Positions 1-5,231 of a DNA stretch of 5,963 nt are shown piece by piece. Within the stretch, counting starts at the first letter, position 1. Each line of letters opens with the position of its first letter. Source of the stretch: Microcaldota archaeon. Lineage in GTDB: Archaea; Aenigmatarchaeota; Aenigmatarchaeia; QMZP01; QMZT01. The DNA lies in assembly GCA_013151465.1 (NCBI GenBank), contig JAADIF010000023.1, positions 1-5,963 on the forward strand, written 5' to 3'. The notes under the pieces were generated by a model that was given only the letters and a program-made list of their open reading frames with translations, had not been told where the DNA came from and searched no databases. The position numbers and the translations under genes are program-made.

Positions 1-103
1 CATTCTTTCCTGCTAAAATTGTAATACCATCTGCTATATAACAATCTCCACTATCTTGGATAGATTTATAGTTTTTAATTCTAAATTTGATTATTTTGAC
101 CAT
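1..103 (-). CDS. N-terminus of an OLD-family / AAA ATPase-like protein (partial, runs off the window)
   Basis: Only the first 34 codons are in the window. The ATG is at 103-101 and the frame stays open to base 1. The protein starts with a beta strand of the form IIKFRIKNYKSI, then a turn, then GITILAGKN. This is the typical opening of SMC/RecF/OLD-like AAA ATPases: 'F.I.NYKSI...' leading into the Walker A P-loop, where AGKN would continue as [E/N]SGKT just outside the window. In known families this fold is found in OLD-type nucleases with a C-terminal TOPRIM domain and in several anti-phage ATPases. Whether a TOPRIM or other effector follows cannot be seen. A good archaeal TATA box lies about 39 nt upstream of the ATG, so the gene is probably transcribed independently of the ABC operon. 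The coding part is AT-rich compared with the permeases. Family assignment is fairly secure for the ATPase N-terminus; the specific subfamily is unknown. Confidence 0.75.
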   Translation of the reverse strand, partial: MVKIIKFRIKNYKSIQDSGDCYIADGITILAGKN

Positions 104-138
104 TATAACACCATTTCAAGAAAAATTTAAATTCATAA

Positions 139-146
139 TTTATAAG
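139..146 (-). promoter_or_regulatory. Archaeal TATA box for the OLD-like ATPase gene
   Basis: Read on the minus strand this is CTTATAAA inside a very AT-rich stretch. It is centred about 39 nt upstream of the ATG at 103. Archaeal transcription usually starts about 25 nt downstream of the TATA centre, which would give a start near 117 and a leader of roughly 14 nt. No convincing purine-rich BRE is visible just upstream. GGTG a few bases before the ATG is the only weak ribosome-binding candidate. Confidence 0.5.
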
Positions 147-184
147 AATTAAAATAGAGAAGAGAATCGTAATTATCCTATCTC

Positions 185-236
185 TTTTCCAGCCCCTTCT
201 ACTCATACCTCAGCGCATCGACCGGCCTCAACCGCG
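185..236. repeat. Direct repeat, left copy (partner at 1224-1274)
   Basis: This matches 1224-1274 in the same orientation. There is an uninterrupted 28-bp identity (203-230 = 1241-1268), then one mismatch and five more matches (CCGCG). On the other side lies a diverged flank (TTTTCCA shared, then three mismatches and one gap). The repeat covers the last codons of a permease gene and about 15 bp after the stop, and the copies are 1038 bp apart. The similarity ends abruptly at about 237 and 1275. Confidence 0.85.
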
Positions 237-240
237 CAAT
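199..240 (-). pseudogene. 3' remnant (last 13 codons and stop) of a MacB/FtsX-type ABC permease
   Basis: Read on the minus strand, 240-202 translates to IARLRPVDALRYE followed by TAG at 201-199. This is the hallmark C-terminus of MacB-type permeases, and permease 2 of this window ends SRLRPVDALRYE. No permease sequence continues upstream: the in-frame stop TGA at 267-265 interrupts after a few unrelated residues, and neither other minus frame shows the expected GLLPA or REIGIMKAVGA motifs. It is therefore a fragment, not a gene. The 28 bases 203-230 are identical to 1241-1268, and weaker similarity continues into the 3' flank to about 185. The fragment is either the scar of a second, deleted permease copy or one half of a direct repeat created by an insertion. 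Confidence 0.75.
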
Positions 241-328
241 GTGATGATTTCCGTAGGAATGCCCTCAACAATACTTTTAGCGCGGTTCCCGATCCCAATT
301 ACCGCCATATTGATGGGCATGGTTTTTG

Positions 329-517
329 TTAATGATGTTGCACAGGAGGTATCGGCGACACGTCTTGCGGAGGGAGAAAAAAGTAGTTTGCTAATAGAAA
401 AGGGGCAAAAAGAATGGTATCAATCAAAGATGTTATGATAAAAAAAAGAAGATATGGAATTGTAGAGAGTAACGTTCTGGGGTTATGTAAAATTTGCGGA
501 GCATTAGCGAGCCACAT
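329..517 (-). CDS. Possible small hydrophobic protein (62 aa), doubtful
   Basis: This open frame starts 25 nt after the methyltransferase stop codon, on the same strand. It has one long hydrophobic stretch (about residues 19-53, with TIPYLLFFIITSLIDTILF) that could form one or two membrane segments. AGGAGG lies directly before the ATG, but only 2 nt separate it from the start codon, closer than a working Shine-Dalgarno normally is. No other start is available nearby. I recognise no family. A small operon partner of the methyltransferase is possible, but a chance open frame in decayed sequence is at least as likely. Confidence 0.22.
   Translation of the reverse strand: MWLANAPQILHNPRTLLSTIPYLLFFIITSLIDTILFAPFLLANYFFLPPQDVSPIPPVQHH
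440..447 (-). terminator. U8 tract, possible archaeal terminator downstream of the methyltransferase gene
   Basis: On the minus strand this reads T8, within TTCTTTTTTTTATC, about 95 nt past the methyltransferase stop. Archaeal RNA polymerase can terminate at oligo-T tracts without a hairpin, and no hairpin precedes this one. If the 62-aa frame at 517-329 were a real gene, the tract would lie inside it, which counts against one of the two. Confidence 0.35.
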
Positions 518-524
518 ATCCTCC

Positions 525-535
525 TGTTAGGCGAC
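525..535. repeat. Inverted repeat flanking the methyltransferase gene, left arm
   Basis: TGTTAGGCGAC here is the exact reverse complement of GTCGCCTAACA at 1147-1157. The arm lies 8 bp beyond the methyltransferase stop codon. Pairing does not extend beyond the 11 bases on either side. The two arms enclose a single gene and nothing else. Confidence 0.7.
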
Positions 536-542
536 GTCAGAA

Positions 543-1118
543 TCATTTTCCTTCTCTCCTTAGCACCCTGATATATCTCGGAGTCCGCGATTTGTATCTC
601 CGATACTCTTCACCAAACATACGCTCCAAAAATGGTTCTTCTAATTTAATGGTATAAAGATGGTAGTATAGGATGCCTATGATTGTGAACAGAAAAGCGA
701 GACCTGAACGTTCCATAATAGATATACCAAATATCAATAGATAAGTTCCCAATAACTGAGGATTTCTGCTCCACCTATAGATACCAGAAGTTATAAGTTT
801 TGAGGCGTCCTGACCCATCACTCTACGTGTTGAACGAAATTCAATAAGCCCCATTATCATTATAATAACTCCTATTCCCAAAATTACAATACCCATAATA
901 AAAGCTAATTTTTTATTGATTGGCAATTGCCAAATATTGAAAAAAGATGTAACAATAATCAGAAATAATCCAATCAAACCTAAAATACCCCATCCTGCTG
1001 ACACCTCTTTAGATAATGGTTCTTCATGTTCATAAGCTTTCTTTGTACCTTTCCATTCAAATATTCCTAACAATAGCCACATAATTGCTAATCCAATAAT
1101 GACTATATAAATCCACAT
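543..1118 (-). CDS. PEMT/ICMT-family integral membrane methyltransferase (191 aa)
   Basis: This is a small polytopic membrane protein of the isoprenylcysteine / phospholipid methyltransferase fold, which uses S-adenosylmethionine at the membrane interface. Hydrophobic segments lie near residues 1-22, 43-66 and 73-95, with a helical hairpin at about 124-152. The family signature is in the C-terminal half: LITSGIYRWSRNPQLLG (G-x-Y-x3-R-[HN]-P, with N replacing the more usual H) and then LEEPFLERMFGEEYRRYKSR (EE dyad, FG..Y..Y). These bind SAM in characterised ICMTs. Length is typical. The ATG at 1118 is preceded by AAAGGAGGT with good spacing. The substrate (lipid, prenylated or other small molecule) cannot be told. 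It stands alone, is more AT-rich than the ABC genes and is enclosed by an 11-bp inverted repeat, which suggests separate acquisition. PEMT-like protein is certain enough; a specific enzyme name is not. Confidence 0.88.
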   Translation of the reverse strand: MWIYIVIIGLAIMWLLLGIFEWKGTKKAYEHEEPLSKEVSAGWGILGLIGLFLIIVTSFFNIWQLPINKKLAFIMGIVILGIGVIIMIMGLIEFRSTRRVMGQDASKLITSGIYRWSRNPQLLGTYLLIFGISIMERSGLAFLFTIIGILYYHLYTIKLEEPFLERMFGEEYRRYKSRTPRYIRVLRREGK

Positions 1119-1124
1119 ATTCTT

Positions 1125-1133
1125 ACCTCCTTT
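1125..1133 (-). promoter_or_regulatory. Shine-Dalgarno of the methyltransferase gene
   Basis: AAAGGAGGT on the minus strand, ending 6 nt before the ATG at 1118. This is a near-perfect anti-16S match and fixes the start codon. Confidence 0.8.
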
Positions 1134-1146
1134 AATTAATTCTTAT

Positions 1147-1157
1147 GTCGCCTAACA
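1147..1157. repeat. Inverted repeat flanking the methyltransferase gene, right arm
   Basis: GTCGCCTAACA, the exact reverse complement of 525-535. It lies 29 bp upstream of the methyltransferase start, just before the ribosome-binding site. A related 9-mer, TCGTCTAAC, occurs at 1177-1185. Relative to the gene the arms read GTTAGGC – gene – GCCTAAC, the same order as the core half-sites at the two ends of an integron cassette. Confidence 0.7.
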
Positions 1158-1193
1158 ACTATTAACCGAAAACAATTCGTCTAACCCTTTAAT

Positions 1194-1203
1194 TTTGTAT
1201 ATC
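1194..1203 (-). promoter_or_regulatory. Weak TATA-like element upstream of the methyltransferase
   Basis: GATATACAAA on the minus strand, followed by AT-rich sequence, about 80 nt before the ATG at 1118. It would give a leader of about 50 nt that contains the right inverted-repeat arm. It is one of several AT-rich candidates in the gap and is not strongly distinguished from them. Confidence 0.25.
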
Positions 1204-1223
1204 CAACCGCCTTTACGCTCCCC

Positions 1224-1274
1224 TTTTCCAACCTTTCTATTCATACCTCAGCGCATCGACCGGCCTCAGCCGCG
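1224..1274. repeat. Direct repeat, right copy (partner at 185-236)
   Basis: This is the 3' end of the intact permease 2 gene plus the bases after its stop. Here the coding sequence continues upstream into a complete permease, so this copy belongs to the functional gene and the left copy is the orphan. Confidence 0.85.
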
Positions 1275-2436
1275 ACGCGCGGATTGCGGGCAGCAGGCCC
1301 GAGATAATTCCGATTAGCGTGCTGAATATTATCGCTGATGCAAAAAGGATGTAGTCTGGAACCATTTCTATTCTCATGAATCCAAAGGAATTGACGACAT
1401 CAATTATGCCGAATGACAGAGAGATGCCCAGAAGCACGCCTATTATCCCTCCTAAAAGCCCGAATATGATACTTTCTAGAAGAAATAATGAAAGTATCTG
1501 TGAGTTTTTCGCTCCCACAGCTTTCATGATGCCTATCTCCCTTGTCCTCTGAATGACCGATGTAAACATAGAATTCATGATGCCAAGAGCCCCAACGAAC
1601 AGGCTTATCAGCGCTATGCTTATTACAACAAAATCTATGACGCCAAGAAGGCTGTTTATCCTTTCTTTGAGCTGCTTTGGGGTGATTATGTTTATGTCAT
1701 CCTTCCCCCTTGCGCGCTCAAGCTTTTTCTTCAGGCGCTCCACCATCTCGTCAAGGTCAACGCCCGGAGAGATTGTCGCGCTTACCGATGTAAGTGCTTT
1801 GGAATCTCCTATCGTATCCCTCAGACCATCTATCGGAACGTAGATGGCCGTGTCTTTTGCAAACGTTCCCTGATCTTCAAATATTCCAACGACCCTGTAT
1901 TTGTCGCCCTTAATTTGTATGGTAGTGCCGAGCACTATATCCTTATCAAAAAACTCATGCGCGACCCTGTATCCGATATTTGCAGTTTTATAATCACTTT
2001 CTTCAATATATCTTCCTACAACAAGGTCCATATTGAAATAATCCTTTGCTGTTCTGTCACTGTTTTTGTCTTTTCCTACCCCTATTACTGTCACCTTGTT
2101 GCTTTCCCTTCCATACTTGATATCAAACGTTCCCTGAAGCAGACTGTCAACAAAAAGAACCTGCGGCACGGATTTTATCGTCTTTATATCATCTGTCGTC
2201 ATGAAGCCATACCCCGTCGGCATCCCCCTTCCGGAAGAAGCTTTTGGCGTAAGAAGTATTTCATCGGAGCCGAAGACATCAAGCTGCTTGCTGACACCCT
2301 GTTTCAGGCCGTTGCTCAGGATGATGAGGGCGACAAGAGCTGTGATTCCTATAACAACTCCTACAATCGTGAGAGCCGAGCGAAGCGGTCTTTCAGTGAA
2401 CTGCTTCCATACTATTGTAAATATTCTTGTGTTCAT
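1237..2436 (-). CDS. MacB/FtsX-type ABC transporter permease 2 (399 aa)
   Basis: This is the membrane subunit of a MacB/LolC-type ABC transporter. Topology is classical: a short cytoplasmic N-terminus, TM1 about residues 22-41 (ALTIVGVVIGITALVALI), a large extracytoplasmic MacB-PCD domain about 42-262, then TM2 263-291, TM3 314-344 and TM4 361-385. The coupling segment RTREIGIMKAVGAKN (about 297-311), which contacts the ATPase, and the terminal LPAIRASRLRPVDALRYE are both textbook. A longer start 16 codons upstream (2484) would overlap permease 1. I prefer ATG 2436, which lies 2 nt after the permease 1 stop with GAGGG just upstream, and whose product aligns with the normal family start. It probably pairs with permease 1 as a heterodimer. 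These transporters move or mechanically act on molecules outside the membrane; the substrate is unknown. Its 3' end is duplicated at 185-236. Confidence 0.95.
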   Translation of the reverse strand: MNTRIFTIVWKQFTERPLRSALTIVGVVIGITALVALIILSNGLKQGVSKQLDVFGSDEILLTPKASSGRGMPTGYGFMTTDDIKTIKSVPQVLFVDSLLQGTFDIKYGRESNKVTVIGVGKDKNSDRTAKDYFNMDLVVGRYIEESDYKTANIGYRVAHEFFDKDIVLGTTIQIKGDKYRVVGIFEDQGTFAKDTAIYVPIDGLRDTIGDSKALTSVSATISPGVDLDEMVERLKKKLERARGKDDINIITPKQLKERINSLLGVIDFVVISIALISLFVGALGIMNSMFTSVIQRTREIGIMKAVGAKNSQILSLFLLESIIFGLLGGIIGVLLGISLSFGIIDVVNSFGFMRIEMVPDYILFASAIIFSTLIGIISGLLPAIRASRLRPVDALRYE

Positions 2437-2438
2437 GC

Positions 2439-3644
2439 TTATTCCCTCAACGTATCCACGATTTTCTTTCTTGAAGCTGACCATGCAGGAGCTATGCCCG
2501 AGAGCAGGCCTACACCGAACGCGAAGAGAAGGACGAAGATTATGTCTGTCGGAAGGATTGTTATCTTAAGCAACGAATATCCTGTGTTCATTGCTATCTT
2601 CTCGATGACTATCGAAAGGATTACACCCAAAATTACCCCGACCAAACCCCCGAAAAAACCTATCATCCCGCTTTCGATCATAAATATTTGTATTATGTCA
2701 CTGTTTTTAGCTCCGACGGATTTCATTATACCTATCTCTTTCTCCCTTTCAAGGACCGATGTGAACATATTGTTGGCGATACCCACTGCCCCGACAAGGA
2801 GACTTATTGCAGCTATTCCAAGTAGTATGCCGCTTACTATTCCCATAATGTTATTGAATTGTTTTATGACAGATTCCGGAGTCATCACGGTTATGGCATT
2901 CTCACCTTTCCTTTTCTCCATAAGCTGCACTATCTTATCTTTTGCTGTATCAATGTCGATACCTTCCTTGACGACAGCATCTGCCACAGTTACGGATTCT
3001 GTTGCATTGAAAATCTGTCTGGCATCGTCCAATGGTATGACAACAGCATTGTCGTCATCAGTTCCAAGTTCCTTGTAAATTCCGATTATCCTGAATTTCC
3101 TGCCATTGATATAGATGGAATTCTTGACATCGACCTGCTTTGGGAATATATCCTTGTCATACGCAATCTTGTATCCAAGTATCGCAACCCCCCTCTCCCC
3201 CTCGGAAAAGAATCTCCCTTTTATGAGGTTTTCATCGTATTTGTATTCCTTTATTATTTCCCTTACATTCTCATTGGGCATTCCGATGACAGTGAGATAT
3301 TGCTCTGTCCCCTTGAATTCAACCTTCTGGGCATTTCTCATCAGCATGGGAATGACAAGTTTAAAATAAGGCAAAGACGAAATCGCATCGACATCCTTCT
3401 GGAGGAGTGGATCCTGCCCTGTTCCCATGCTTCTTATATCCTGCATAATAAAAATACGATTAGTTCCAAGTTCATCAAACAGCTCTCCAACAGCATGCGT
3501 AACGCCGTTTGAAAGGGAAAGCAGAGTGAGAATGACGGCAATGGAAATGATTATCCCGAATATCGTAAGCCAGCTTCTTATGCTTCTCTCCCTTATGGAC
3601 TTTAAGCCCATCTTGAAATATCGGGGATTAATCAATTCCACCAC
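2439..3644 (-). CDS. MacB/FtsX-type ABC transporter permease 1 (401 aa)
   Basis: This is a paralogue of permease 2 with the same architecture: TM1 about residues 25-44, a MacB-PCD extracytoplasmic domain about 45-265, TM2 266-293, coupling segment EREKEIGIMKSVGAKNSDI (about 299-317), TM3 318-348 and TM4 364-388. The C-terminus, APAWSASRKKIVDTLRE, is less canonical than that of permease 2, so the two are well diverged and more likely form a heterodimer than represent a recent duplication. The start is a GTG. Two adjacent GTG codons (3644 and 3641) follow AAGG (minus strand, 3652-3649). The second has the better spacing (7 nt), so the protein may be 400 residues. It begins 32 bp after the CARDB-like gene, ends 2 bp before permease 2 and is clearly cotranscribed with both. 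Confidence 0.95.
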   Translation of the reverse strand: MVELINPRYFKMGLKSIRERSIRSWLTIFGIIISIAVILTLLSLSNGVTHAVGELFDELGTNRIFIMQDIRSMGTGQDPLLQKDVDAISSLPYFKLVIPMLMRNAQKVEFKGTEQYLTVIGMPNENVREIIKEYKYDENLIKGRFFSEGERGVAILGYKIAYDKDIFPKQVDVKNSIYINGRKFRIIGIYKELGTDDDNAVVIPLDDARQIFNATESVTVADAVVKEGIDIDTAKDKIVQLMEKRKGENAITVMTPESVIKQFNNIMGIVSGILLGIAAISLLVGAVGIANNMFTSVLEREKEIGIMKSVGAKNSDIIQIFMIESGMIGFFGGLVGVILGVILSIVIEKIAMNTGYSLLKITILPTDIIFVLLFAFGVGLLSGIAPAWSASRKKIVDTLRE

Positions 3645-3676
3645 ACTGCCTTAAAATAAAAGGAAAAGAATTCCGC

Positions 3677-4918
3677 TTATTTGTGCCTTCTCTTTTTCCT
3701 GCGCCACCACACAAACAGCCCGACAATGACAACAACAGCAATTATGCCGTTCACTGTTGCGCCGTTGTCTGACGAAACAAGCCCCATTTTTGCCGCTTCT
3801 TCTTTTGTGTATAACTTGTGCTGTATGGAAAATGTCTCGTTGTAAAGCTTGTCGTATGCGTCCCTGTAGTATATCCTGAAAACAAGAGGCACCGTGCGTT
3901 TCTCTGTCGGATTCATGTAAATTGTGAACTGCCCCGTTTCGAAATCATCGCTGTCAAGGTTGCCAAGATATGTTTTTGTCGGCCCTATCACCTCATAATC
4001 CCCTGTCGGGACTATTTCAAGAACCACAAAATAAAGCGTCCCTTTCCCCACATTTGACACGCTGACAACAACCTTGCCTTTGCTTTCAGCCGTTACAATG
4101 TCGGTGCTTTCCAGATTCGCAAGATAGAGCGGCTTTGCAATTACCGGAATCCCGGCAACCGTGCTGTCTGAGTAGCTGTTTCCGAACTTGTCATAATATG
4201 TGAGTTCGATTGGTATTTGATGTACATCTATCGACGCATCTGCATCAACAAAGAACTTGAAGCTGACATATGCAGAGCTTTGTCCCTGTATCCTTTTTAT
4301 GATTTTCTGGTTTGTCATATCAACCGGCATAAAATCAGTGTTTGTCGTATCAACTTTGACTTTGACATTCTCGATAAAACCTGTTCCCTTGTTGTCTATC
4401 TTAATCTTCATTGAAAATGCCTTTCCTATTTCAACCTCCTGTGGCTCGAGGATAACTTCGTCAATATCCGTAAGGCCCTGTCTTGATTGTATTCTTACAA
4501 CCTCCGCAGACGTTGTTACAATAGCTTGTGGATCTCCTTTTTTCCAATATTTTATCTTCACGGTGTTGCTGTCGCCTTCAACAGCGTCATCGGCCACTCT
4601 AACTTTCCAATATATTATCGCACCGTCTGTAAGTGCCTGATAACCAGTGAGAGAGCCAAGGCTTTTCTGTGCTGTTTCGCTGGGATCAAGACTGAACGGA
4701 TAACTGTAATCAAGCTCGAATACATATTCATCGCTTTTCCCTGCCTGATTGTCGACCTTCCATCTGAGTTCCACATAGTCGCCCGGGCTCACTGGGTCCG
4801 GTGATTGCCCCAGATAATTTATGCTTATTCGCGCTTCATCTGCAAATACCGGCTGAGCTGCAAACATAGATATAGCTACCAAAAATACAAATGTCATTAC
4901 AATAACATTCCTCTTCAT
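3677..4918 (-). CDS. Secreted, membrane-anchored CARDB/COG1361-like beta-sandwich protein (413 aa)
   Basis: The protein starts with a signal peptide (about residues 1-26; basic MKRN, hydrophobic core, cleavage probably after VFA in AQPVFADE). It ends with one transmembrane helix (about 391-405, GIIAVVVIVGLFVWW) and the basic tail RRKKRRHK, so the bulk sits outside the membrane with the tail inside. The exterior part looks like three Ig-like beta-sandwich modules: about 30-140 (SPGDYVELRWKVDNQAGKSD), about 150-255 (EVEIGKAFSMKIKIDNKGTG) and about 262-370 (KGKVVVSVSNVGKGTLYFV). The recurring 'V.I.N.G.G' pattern is typical of archaeal CARDB/NEW3/COG1361 S-layer-type proteins. Sitting between the ATPase and the permeases, it occupies the place of a MacA-like partner in bacterial systems. 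I infer that it is the extracytoplasmic component of this transporter. It has no MacA-type hairpin or lipoyl domain. The ATG at 4918 follows AAGGAGG. Confidence 0.85.
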   Translation of the reverse strand: MKRNVIVMTFVFLVAISMFAAQPVFADEARISINYLGQSPDPVSPGDYVELRWKVDNQAGKSDEYVFELDYSYPFSLDPSETAQKSLGSLTGYQALTDGAIIYWKVRVADDAVEGDSNTVKIKYWKKGDPQAIVTTSAEVVRIQSRQGLTDIDEVILEPQEVEIGKAFSMKIKIDNKGTGFIENVKVKVDTTNTDFMPVDMTNQKIIKRIQGQSSAYVSFKFFVDADASIDVHQIPIELTYYDKFGNSYSDSTVAGIPVIAKPLYLANLESTDIVTAESKGKVVVSVSNVGKGTLYFVVLEIVPTGDYEVIGPTKTYLGNLDSDDFETGQFTIYMNPTEKRTVPLVFRIYYRDAYDKLYNETFSIQHKLYTKEEAAKMGLVSSDNGATVNGIIAVVVIVGLFVWWRRKKRRHK

Positions 4919-4926
4919 TGAAATCT

Positions 4927-4933
4927 CCTCCTT
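4927..4933 (-). promoter_or_regulatory. Shine-Dalgarno of the CARDB-like gene
   Basis: AAGGAGG on the minus strand, 8 nt before the ATG at 4918. I found no obvious complementary anti-Shine-Dalgarno in the hairpin region upstream. Confidence 0.8.
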
Positions 4934-4936
4934 AAT

Positions 4937-5032
4937 TTCGCCGTGTAATCTATAACGGTTCTCGCTTGTTCATTCTATATTAGCGAGCATACTTTCCTTC
5001 GCCATGTAATCTGTGACGGATGCCGCTTTGTT
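4937..5032. repeat. Degenerate direct repeats upstream of the CARDB-like gene
   Basis: On the plus strand, TTCGCCGTGTAATCTATAACGG (from 4937) recurs as TTCGCCATGTAATCTGTGACGG (from 4998), 61 bases later, with three differences in 22. A shorter third echo, GTGACGGATG, occurs at both 5013-5022 and 5076-5085. Each copy is followed directly by a hairpin of different sequence (4961-4987, 5022-5049, 5088-5113). Confidence 0.7.
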
Positions 5033-5159
5033 AGATGGATGCAAGCGGCCGATTTTATTTCCTGCGCCTTCCACCGTGACGGATGTATGTACGCATTCTG
5101 CGCAATGTGTGCACCTGGAGTGCAACCTCTTGAACTCACATGCAAGCGTTCGTTCAAGA
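4961..5159. other. Array of four hairpins in the ATPase–CARDB intergenic gap
   Basis: Plus-strand arms are as follows. Hairpin 1 is CTCGCT 4961-4966 with AGCGAG 4982-4987. Hairpin 2 is GCCGCTT 5022-5028 with AAGCGGC 5043-5049. Hairpin 3 is TGTACGCATT 5088-5097 with AATGTGTGCA 5104-5113, 10 pairs including two G-T positions. Hairpin 4 is TCTTGAAC 5128-5135 with GTTCAAGA 5152-5159. The 363-bp gap from 4919 to 5281 holds no convincing gene: the open frames of 66-73 codons have no ribosome-binding site and the repeat periods are not multiples of three. If the operon is transcribed through, or initiated in, this gap, the RNA leader of the CARDB gene would be strongly structured. Confidence 0.6.
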
Positions 5160-5196
5160 TATCTTGGCAACGCAAGTAAACGGCTTGTCAAGACCG

Positions 5197-5206
5197 CTTT
5201 ATTAAT
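5197..5206 (-). promoter_or_regulatory. Possible TATA box at the head of the hairpin region
   Basis: ATTAATAAAG on the minus strand, the most AT-rich stretch in the gap on that strand. Initiation about 25 nt downstream would give a leader of about 250 nt containing the four hairpins. It is one weak motif and is not confirmed by a clear BRE. Confidence 0.22.
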
Positions 5207-5231
5207 CCTGTGTTAGCAGATTTTTTTCTTC

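Larger units (their letters stand above)
241..540. other. Unassigned segment of about 300 bp between permease remnant and methyltransferase
   Basis: I recognise no gene here. Its composition is mixed, with a part near 241-380 more GC-rich than the AT-rich neighbours. Two overlapping open frames exist: 65 codons on the plus strand (241-438) and 62 codons on the minus strand (517-329). A third minus frame is open without an early start codon from about 419 to 231, with a stretch resembling IGIGNRAKSIVEG. None shows a family signature I can name, and the open frames shift relative to one another as a decayed gene would. The best reading is degenerate or recombined sequence, with a small-protein gene possible at 517-329. 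Confidence 0.4.

Noticed and set aside
241..438. Plus-strand 65-codon open frame beside the permease remnant
   Set aside because: It has no Shine-Dalgarno, overlaps two other open frames on the minus strand, has no recognisable family, and is on the opposite strand to every supported gene.
503..512. Ten-base match ATTAGCGAGC to 4979-4988, suggesting the hairpin repeat also occurs after the methyltransferase
   Set aside because: Ten-base matches are expected many times by chance in 6 kb. The flanking similarity (an AGAAC-CGTTA echo) needs gaps, and no equivalent hairpin forms at the left site.
1150..1260. Complete integron attC site upstream of the methyltransferase
   Set aside because: Only one core half-site (GTTAGGC on the minus strand) is present; no matching RYYYAAC partner or L'/L'' boxes are found within the usual 60-150 bp.
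2437..2484. Upstream start extending permease 2 by 16 residues
   Set aside because: It would overlap permease 1 by 46 bases and adds residues not seen in the family. The ATG at 2436 has GAGGG at good distance and a 2-nt gap to the preceding stop.
1915..3078. Long plus-strand open frame (387 codons) across the two permease genes
   Set aside because: It runs antisense through the end of permease 1 and most of permease 2, which carry full family motifs in the opposite strand. Its own product has no recognisable domain, so it is a shadow frame.
2859..3512. Plus-strand open frame of 217 codons inside permease 1
   Set aside because: It is antisense to a well-supported coding region, with no ribosome-binding site or family signature.
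4937..5159. CRISPR array
   Set aside because: The repeated units are only partly alike, the hairpin arms differ between units, there are at most three copies, and no Cas genes are present.
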